Origin: JAHJQZ01 sp963676075
GTDB lineage: Bacteria; Pseudomonadota; Alphaproteobacteria; Rhizobiales; Devosiaceae
Assembly: GCA_963676075.2 (NCBI GenBank)
Contig: CAXXNZ010000011.1
Location: 310,001 to 374,000 of the forward strand
Direction of reading: 5' to 3'
Length of the DNA: 64,000 nucleotides
Below the pieces are notes generated by a model. That model made no database searches and had not been told where the DNA came from. It saw only the letters and a program-made list of their open reading frames with translations. Shown here in pieces: positions 59,127 through 64,000 of this stretch; the stretch's first letter is position 1, and each line of letters opens with the position of its first letter. Both the position numbers and the translations under genes were made by a program.

Positions 59127-59995
59127 CCACCGCATCCCGCACCCGCACCCGCTCTCTCCTGCGCAATCTCATGCGGCGCAAGCGCCGTGATCGCCTCGGT
59201 GGTTGGGACAAGACGCTTTTCGGCGTGATCATCCTCGTGTTCCTGCTCTTTCCGGTCTACTGGATGGTCAATGTTTCGCTGCAGCACGGCGGGGCGGCGG
59301 CAAGTACGCCCTGGATCCCGACCGACGTAACCTGGACCGGCTATGCCAAGGCGATCCAGGACCAGAGCGGTCACCTGCTCGTCAGTCTGCTGGTCGCCTC
59401 GGGCAGCGCCGTGTTCAGCCTGCTGATCTCCGCACCGGCGGCCTACGCCTTGGCAGTCTTCCGCATCCGCTGGGCCAACGCGGTTCTTCTGGCCGTCCTT
59501 GTCAGCCAGATGATCCCCGGCATCGTCGTGGCGAACGCACTTTACAGCGCCTATACCGAGGCGGGGCTGCTCAACTCCATCTTCGGACTCATCCTGGCCG
59601 ACTCGACCGCCGGCATCCCCTTTTCGATCCTGATCCTCAACGCGTTCATGCGCGCCATTCCCATGTCGGTGATCGAAGCGGCACGGATCGACGGCGCGGG
59701 TCCGCTGAGGACCCTGGTCTCGGTGGTTTTGCCCATGTCGCGCAATTCCATCGTCACCGCCGGCCTGTTCTCCTTCCTGTTCTCCTGGTCTGACTTCCTG
59801 TTCGCCCTCACCTTGACGACGACCGACGAGGTGCGACCGGTCACGCTGGGTCTTTACATGTACATCAGCGGCTTCATCAGCGACTGGAGTTCGGTCATGG
59901 CGACCTCCGTGCTCGCCTCAATACCGACGATCCTGCTTCTCGTATTCGCCCAGCGCTACATCGCGGCTGGCACGACAGCAGGCGCCGTCAAGTAA
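59123..59995 (+). CDS. Sugar ABC transporter, permease 2 (MalG-type)
   Basis: A 290-residue permease. The start ATG 59123 overlaps the previous stop (ATGA); a much longer open frame upstream is a shadow. The EAA loop is EAARIDGAGPLRTLVSVVLP. Family blocks include LFPVYWMVNVSLQ and LFSFLFSWSDFLFALTLTTT. It pairs with the MalF-type permease. An ATP-binding subunit must be encoded beyond the window or be shared. Confidence 0.93.
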   Translation: MTTASRTRTRSLLRNLMRRKRRDRLGGWDKTLFGVIILVFLLFPVYWMVNVSLQHGGAAASTPWIPTDVTWTGYAKAIQDQSGHLLVSLLVASGSAVFSLLISAPAAYALAVFRIRWANAVLLAVLVSQMIPGIVVANALYSAYTEAGLLNSIFGLILADSTAGIPFSILILNAFMRAIPMSVIEAARIDGAGPLRTLVSVVLPMSRNSIVTAGLFSFLFSWSDFLFALTLTTTDEVRPVTLGLYMYISGFISDWSSVMATSVLASIPTILLLVFAQRYIAAGTTAGAVK

Positions 59996-60018
59996 ACTCA
60001 TCCAAGAATGGAACGAAC

Positions 60019-62049
60019 GTGACTAGCTTTTATCGTGACGGCAACGCCGTCGAGATTTTCCACCAGCACGAAGTATTGCGTATCGAGGCCTGGGGCCGCG
60101 ACGGTGTGCGCGTTCGCGCCGCCCAGAACACCCTGCCATCGGCCCCCGGAGCGCTGGATAATCCTCCCGCCATTGACCGGCCCGTCGACATATCCATCGA
60201 AAGTGATGGAGCGGTGCTGGTCAACGGTGGGCTGACCGTCGAAGTGACGGTTCCGCGTGACGATGGCGTGACCTTTCCCGAGATCCGCTTCCTGCGGACC
60301 GCCGACGGCACGGAACTGCTCGCCGAGCAACGGGAGCACTACTGGTGGCCGGGTGCGCGCGTCTTTTATGGCAACCGTTCCGGCGCCGGAGAAATTCATC
60401 AGCAGTTCAAGGCCCATGACGACGAGCGCTTTTACGGCACGGGACAGCGCCTGCACGGGCGTCTCAACCACAAGGGGCTGTCCCTCGATCTGGTGCAGCG
60501 CAATGCCGAGGTCTCGATTCCCTTCGTGGTCTCGAGCAGAGGCTATGGCTTTTTGTGGAACAATCCCGCCATTGGGCATGTGGAATTTGCCAGCAACATG
60601 ACGCGCTGGACCGCGTCACAGTCCCGCGCCATCGACTATCTGGTCATTGCCGGCTCGCCCGCCGATGTGCTGGAGCGCTACGCCGACGCGACTGGGCACG
60701 CCCCCAAACTGCCGAGCTGGGCATCCGGGTTCTGGCAGTCCAAGCTGCGCTATCGCTCACAGGAAGAACTCCTAGAGGTCGCGCGCGAGTACAAGCGCCG
60801 CAACCTGCCGATTTCGGTTATCGTCACCGATTACTTCCACTGGACGACCATGGGCGACTACAAGCTCGACCCGGCGGAATACCCCGATCCGGAAGCGATG
60901 ATGCGCGAGCTCAACGAGCTGGACATCAAGCTCATGGTCTCGATCTGGCCGACCGTCTCCCCGTTCTCGGAGAACTACCAAACCCTTAGCGATGAAGGCA
61001 TGTTGGTTGGCACGGATCAGGGAACCGAGTTCATCAACACCATCCGCGACAAAGGCATGTCCGCTCCCGGCCCGCTGTCTTTCTACGATCCGACCAACCC
61101 GCGTACGCGCGACTTCATCTGGTCCGTGGTCAAGAAAAACTACTACGACCTCGGTGTGCGGGTCTGGTGGCTCGATGCGTGCGAACCGGAGCTCAATCCT
61201 GGCCACACCGCCAATCTCACTTATCACGCGGGGCCAGGCGCCGAGGTGGGATGCCTTTTCCCGCGGGAAAACGCCCGTCTGTTTGCCGAGGGCATGCAGC
61301 GCGCCGCCGCCGAGTCGGGCAATCCAGAGGATGGAGAAACCGTTCTTCTCTGCCGCTCCGCCTGGGCCGGTCATCAGCGTTATCCTGCAGCCGTCTGGTC
61401 CGGCGATATCCCACCGACATGGGAGTCCTTGCGCACCCAGTTCCGTGCGGGGCTGAGCATTGCCATGGCCGGCATCCCCTGGTGGACGACCGATATCGGC
61501 GGTTTCCACGGCGGTAATCCCAGCGACCCGGACTATCGTGAATTGTTTGTTCGCTGGTTCCAGTACGGCGCCTTCTGCCCGCTGTTCCGCCTGCACGGCA
61601 ATCGCGAGCCACGCGAGGACACGGGTTGGGATTCGACCGGTGGCCCCAACGAAGTGTGGTCCTACGGCGAAGAAGCCTACGAAATCATCGCCGGCGTCAT
61701 GGCGATGCGCGAACGGTTGCGCCCCTATCTGCACGCGCAGCTTGATCGGGCCTCCACGGAAGGCATTCCGGCGATGCGCCCGCTCTTTGTCGACTTCCCC
61801 GACGATACACATGCCTGGACCGTTGAAGATCAGATGATGTTCGGCTCCGACGTGATGGTTGCGCCGATCCTCGAAAAGGGCGCGAGCAGTCGTACGGTTT
61901 ATCTTCCTGAAGGTGCACGCTGGACCAACGCCTTCACCGGAGAGGAATTCGAAGGGGGCAAGCAGATCGAACAGGCCGCTTCGCTCGAACAGATCCCTGT
62001 CTACCTTCGCGACGGCGCCAAGGTTCCGGTGGCACCTCAAAGCGCGTGA
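60019..62049 (+). CDS. Glycoside hydrolase family 31 (alpha-glucosidase/alpha-xylosidase)
   Basis: A 676-residue cytoplasmic GH31 enzyme; no signal peptide. The catalytic nucleophile is D386 in VWWLDACEPE and the acid/base D463 in VWSGDIPPTWESL. Family blocks are FYGTGQRLHGRLNHKG, YGFLWNNPAIG, ISVIVTDYFHWTTMGDYKLD and MAGIPWWTTDIGGFHGG. The WLDACEPE version belongs to a GH31 branch with alpha-xylosidase or alpha-glucosidase relatives, different from the YicI branch. GTG 60019 is the start, with GGAACG upstream. It follows permease 2 by about 20 bp, so the imported oligosaccharide is the likely substrate. Confidence 0.92.
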   Translation: MTSFYRDGNAVEIFHQHEVLRIEAWGRDGVRVRAAQNTLPSAPGALDNPPAIDRPVDISIESDGAVLVNGGLTVEVTVPRDDGVTFPEIRFLRTADGTELLAEQREHYWWPGARVFYGNRSGAGEIHQQFKAHDDERFYGTGQRLHGRLNHKGLSLDLVQRNAEVSIPFVVSSRGYGFLWNNPAIGHVEFASNMTRWTASQSRAIDYLVIAGSPADVLERYADATGHAPKLPSWASGFWQSKLRYRSQEELLEVAREYKRRNLPISVIVTDYFHWTTMGDYKLDPAEYPDPEAMMRELNELDIKLMVSIWPTVSPFSENYQTLSDEGMLVGTDQGTEFINTIRDKGMSAPGPLSFYDPTNPRTRDFIWSVVKKNYYDLGVRVWWLDACEPELNPGHTANLTYHAGPGAEVGCLFPRENARLFAEGMQRAAAESGNPEDGETVLLCRSAWAGHQRYPAAVWSGDIPPTWESLRTQFRAGLSIAMAGIPWWTTDIGGFHGGNPSDPDYRELFVRWFQYGAFCPLFRLHGNREPREDTGWDSTGGPNEVWSYGEEAYEIIAGVMAMRERLRPYLHAQLDRASTEGIPAMRPLFVDFPDDTHAWTVEDQMMFGSDVMVAPILEKGASSRTVYLPEGARWTNAFTGEEFEGGKQIEQAASLEQIPVYLRDGAKVPVAPQSA

Positions 62050-62139
62050 AACGGTGAGACCAATGTGTGATCGCTCGCAACCAACGCCATGCGTGCGGCA
62101 GTCCTCCAAAGCCGGTGCTGACCACGTCGGGGGTCTTCA

Positions 62140-64000
62140 ATGAAGATCCTCGACGGTCAGTGGCTCATTCGCGACGGGCTGCAGGTGTTTCCCTGCGCTT
62201 ACGTGCAGGATATCGAAACGGATGGCAGGGACCTTCTGGTGCTGTTGGCCAACCGCGATGTGTCCGCTCGTGCCAGTCAGCAGGATGGCCCGCTGCTGAC
62301 GCTCCGGCTGTTTGCGCCGCGCACCGGAATCATTGGCGTGCGGCTCGAGCATTTTCGCGATGGCGAGGTGCCCTCCCCGGCTTTTGAGCTCGACACAGAG
62401 CCATCATCCGACGTGGAGACCAATATCTCGCCGGAAGCGGCAACTCTGCGCAGCGGTTCGCTGACGGCCAGGGCCGCACGCGATGGCAAGGGCGAGATCG
62501 TGTTCTTGCGTGATGGAGTACCGCTTACCCGCGTCGCCACCAAGCAGCAAGGACATGTGATCGAGACTGCCAACGAGCGCACGCACATGTTCACCCGGCT
62601 GGATCTGTCCGTGGGCGAAAACGTCTACGGTCTCGGCGAACGCTTCACCGCCTTCGTCAAGAACGGCCAGCCGGTCGACATGTGGAACCTCGACGGCGGC
62701 ACGAGCACCGAACAGGCGTACAAGAACATCCCTTTCTATCTGACAAGTCGCGGCTACGGCGTTTTTGTCAACGATCCGGGCCGTGTCTCGTTCGAGGTAG
62801 CATCGGAAACGGTCGACAAGGTCCAGTTCTCGGTGCCAGGCGAAGCCCTTGAATACATGATCATCGACGGACCGACGCCGGCGGACGTGGTCGAGAGATA
62901 TACGGCCCTCACTGGCCGGCCGCCCCTGCCGCCTGCCTGGTCCTTTGGCCTGTGGCTCTCCACGTCCTTCACGCCGGATTATGACGAGACAACCGTCACG
63001 TCACATGTCACCGGCATGACGGAACGCGGCATCCCGCTCAGCGTCTTTCATTTCGATCCGTTCTGGATGCGCCCCTATCACTGGTGCGATTTTCACTGGG
63101 ACACCGATACATTCCCGGACCCGGCCGCCATGCTGGCGCGCCTCAAGGCAATGGGCGTGCGCATCTGCCTCTGGATCAATCCTTACATTTCCCAGCACGC
63201 CGACATTTTCGCCGAAGGCAGGGACAAGGGTTATCTGCTCCACCGTACCAATGGAAAGGTGTGGCAGTGGGATCTCTGGCAGCCCGGACAGGGAATTGTC
63301 GACCTGACCAATCCGGCGGCGCGCGACTGGTGGATCGGCCATCTGCGCCCGCTTGTTGAAATGGGCGTGGACACGTTCAAGACCGATTTCGGCGAACGCA
63401 TTCCGACCGCGGACGTCGCCTGGCACGACGGTTCCGATCCGGAGCGGATGCACAACTACTATCCGCAACTCTACAACACCGCCGTTCACGAGCTGCTTGC
63501 CGAAGTGCGCGGCAAGGATCAAGCGGTCGTCTTCTCCCGTTCCGCCACCGCCGGCGGCCAGCGCTTGCCTGTTCATTGGGGTGGCGACTGCACGGCCACC
63601 TATGAATCTATGGCCGAAACCCTCAGGGGTGGACTGTCGCTCGGCCTCGCCGGCTTCGGGTTTTGGAGCCACGACATCGGCGGGTTCGAACACACGGCGC
63701 CGGCACATCTTTACAAGCGCTGGTGCGCCTTCGGCATGCTGTCGAGCCACAGCCGCCTGCACGGCAATCACACGGTTCGGGTGCCCTGGGCTTTCGACGA
63801 GGAATCGGTTGACGTCCTGCGTCACTTCACCCGGCTCAAGTTGAGGCTCATGCCTTACCTCTGGGATCTGGCGGGCATCGCGACAGAGCGTGGCTTGCCT
63901 CTCATGCGGGCGATGCTGCTCGAATTTCCCGACGATCCGACCTGCCGTTTCCTCGACAGGCAATACATGCTTGGCGACAAGCTTCTGGTCGCTCCCGTTT
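62140..64000 (+). CDS. yicI: Alpha-xylosidase, GH31 YicI-type (cut by the right edge)
   Basis: From ATG 62140, 620 codons are open to the window edge; YicI proteins are about 770 residues, so the C-terminal beta domains are missing. The beta-sandwich N-terminal domain contains GENVYGLGERFTAFVKNGQP. The catalytic core has FHFDPFWMRPYHWCDFHW, the nucleophile D416 in FKTDFGERIP (same number as E. coli YicI as I recall) and the acid/base D483 in WGGDCTATYESMAETLRGGL. FWSHDIGGFE follows. YicI releases alpha-xylose from xyloglucan-derived or isoprimeverose-type sugars. It is about 90 bp after the first GH31 gene, in the same operon. Confidence 0.95.
   Translation, partial: MKILDGQWLIRDGLQVFPCAYVQDIETDGRDLLVLLANRDVSARASQQDGPLLTLRLFAPRTGIIGVRLEHFRDGEVPSPAFELDTEPSSDVETNISPEAATLRSGSLTARAARDGKGEIVFLRDGVPLTRVATKQQGHVIETANERTHMFTRLDLSVGENVYGLGERFTAFVKNGQPVDMWNLDGGTSTEQAYKNIPFYLTSRGYGVFVNDPGRVSFEVASETVDKVQFSVPGEALEYMIIDGPTPADVVERYTALTGRPPLPPAWSFGLWLSTSFTPDYDETTVTSHVTGMTERGIPLSVFHFDPFWMRPYHWCDFHWDTDTFPDPAAMLARLKAMGVRICLWINPYISQHADIFAEGRDKGYLLHRTNGKVWQWDLWQPGQGIVDLTNPAARDWWIGHLRPLVEMGVDTFKTDFGERIPTADVAWHDGSDPERMHNYYPQLYNTAVHELLAEVRGKDQAVVFSRSATAGGQRLPVHWGGDCTATYESMAETLRGGLSLGLAGFGFWSHDIGGFEHTAPAHLYKRWCAFGMLSSHSRLHGNHTVRVPWAFDEESVDVLRHFTRLKLRLMPYLWDLAGIATERGLPLMRAMLLEFPDDPTCRFLDRQYMLGDKLLVAPV

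Noticed and set aside
60772..62109. A 445-codon open frame on the minus strand
   Set aside because: It is antisense to the first GH31 gene with its catalytic residues; no motifs in the translation.

Overview
The window looks like chromosomal DNA of an alphaproteobacterium, most likely in the order Hyphomicrobiales (inference). The reasons are fairly high G+C outside a few AT-rich patches, frequent GTG and TTG starts, ExoY/ExoP-type polysaccharide genes, an LpsL-type UDP-glucuronate epimerase and a bacterial transglutaminase-like cysteine protease. I cannot name a genus. I saw no rRNA, tRNA, CRISPR array or prophage.

About 51 kb (1-50.8 kb) is one very large surface-polysaccharide locus. Block A (1-9.9 kb, minus strand) holds a glycosyltransferase cut by the window edge, a HAD phosphatase, a flippase, a decayed rfbF pseudogene, an FkbM methyltransferase with an extra N-terminal domain, a membrane protein with a LamG-like tail, and a 966-residue exported protein of unknown function. 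Block B (10.5-16.5 kb, plus strand) holds an iron-type alcohol dehydrogenase, a MurG-like glycosyltransferase, a second flippase, a sugar-nucleotide epimerase/reductase and a GT4 glycosyltransferase. Block C (16.7-21.0 kb, minus strand) is rfbF-rfbG-rfbH plus a glycosyltransferase; it makes the CDP-4-keto-3,6-dideoxyglucose precursor. A decayed IS3-family element (21.3-22.5 kb) follows.

Block D (22.5-37.6 kb, minus strand) holds two initiating phosphoglycosyl transferases, an EEP-fold membrane protein, an SGNH hydrolase, a left-handed beta-helix acetyltransferase, a small membrane protein, five glycosyltransferases, a low-G+C Wzy-like polymerase and a third flippase. Block E (37.6-46.0 kb, minus strand) makes sugar nucleotides: manB and manC give GDP-mannose, a GDP-mannose 3,5-epimerase gives GDP-L-galactose/L-gulose, ugd and lpsL give UDP-glucuronate and UDP-galacturonate, and a GDP-L-fucose-synthase homologue and another SDR follow. 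Block F (46.3-51.7 kb) holds a Wzc/ExoP-type tyrosine kinase co-polymerase, a metallophosphoesterase, an O-antigen ligase/polymerase and a small exported protein. No wza (OPX), wzb, gmd or E3 reductase (ddhD/ascD) lies in the window.

From 52 to 55 kb there are small monocistronic units: an exported 141-residue protein with its own promoter and terminator, a transglutaminase-like cysteine protease, a TetR-family regulator and an unknown exported protein. From 55.6 kb to the right edge runs a catabolic operon on the plus strand: a LacI-type regulator behind a near-consensus promoter and two palindromic operators 50 bp apart, a sugar ABC transporter (binding protein and two permeases, no ATPase in the window) and two GH31 glycosidases. 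The second, cut by the edge, is a YicI-type alpha-xylosidase. Together these suggest uptake and breakdown of alpha-xylosyl or alpha-glucosyl oligosaccharides.
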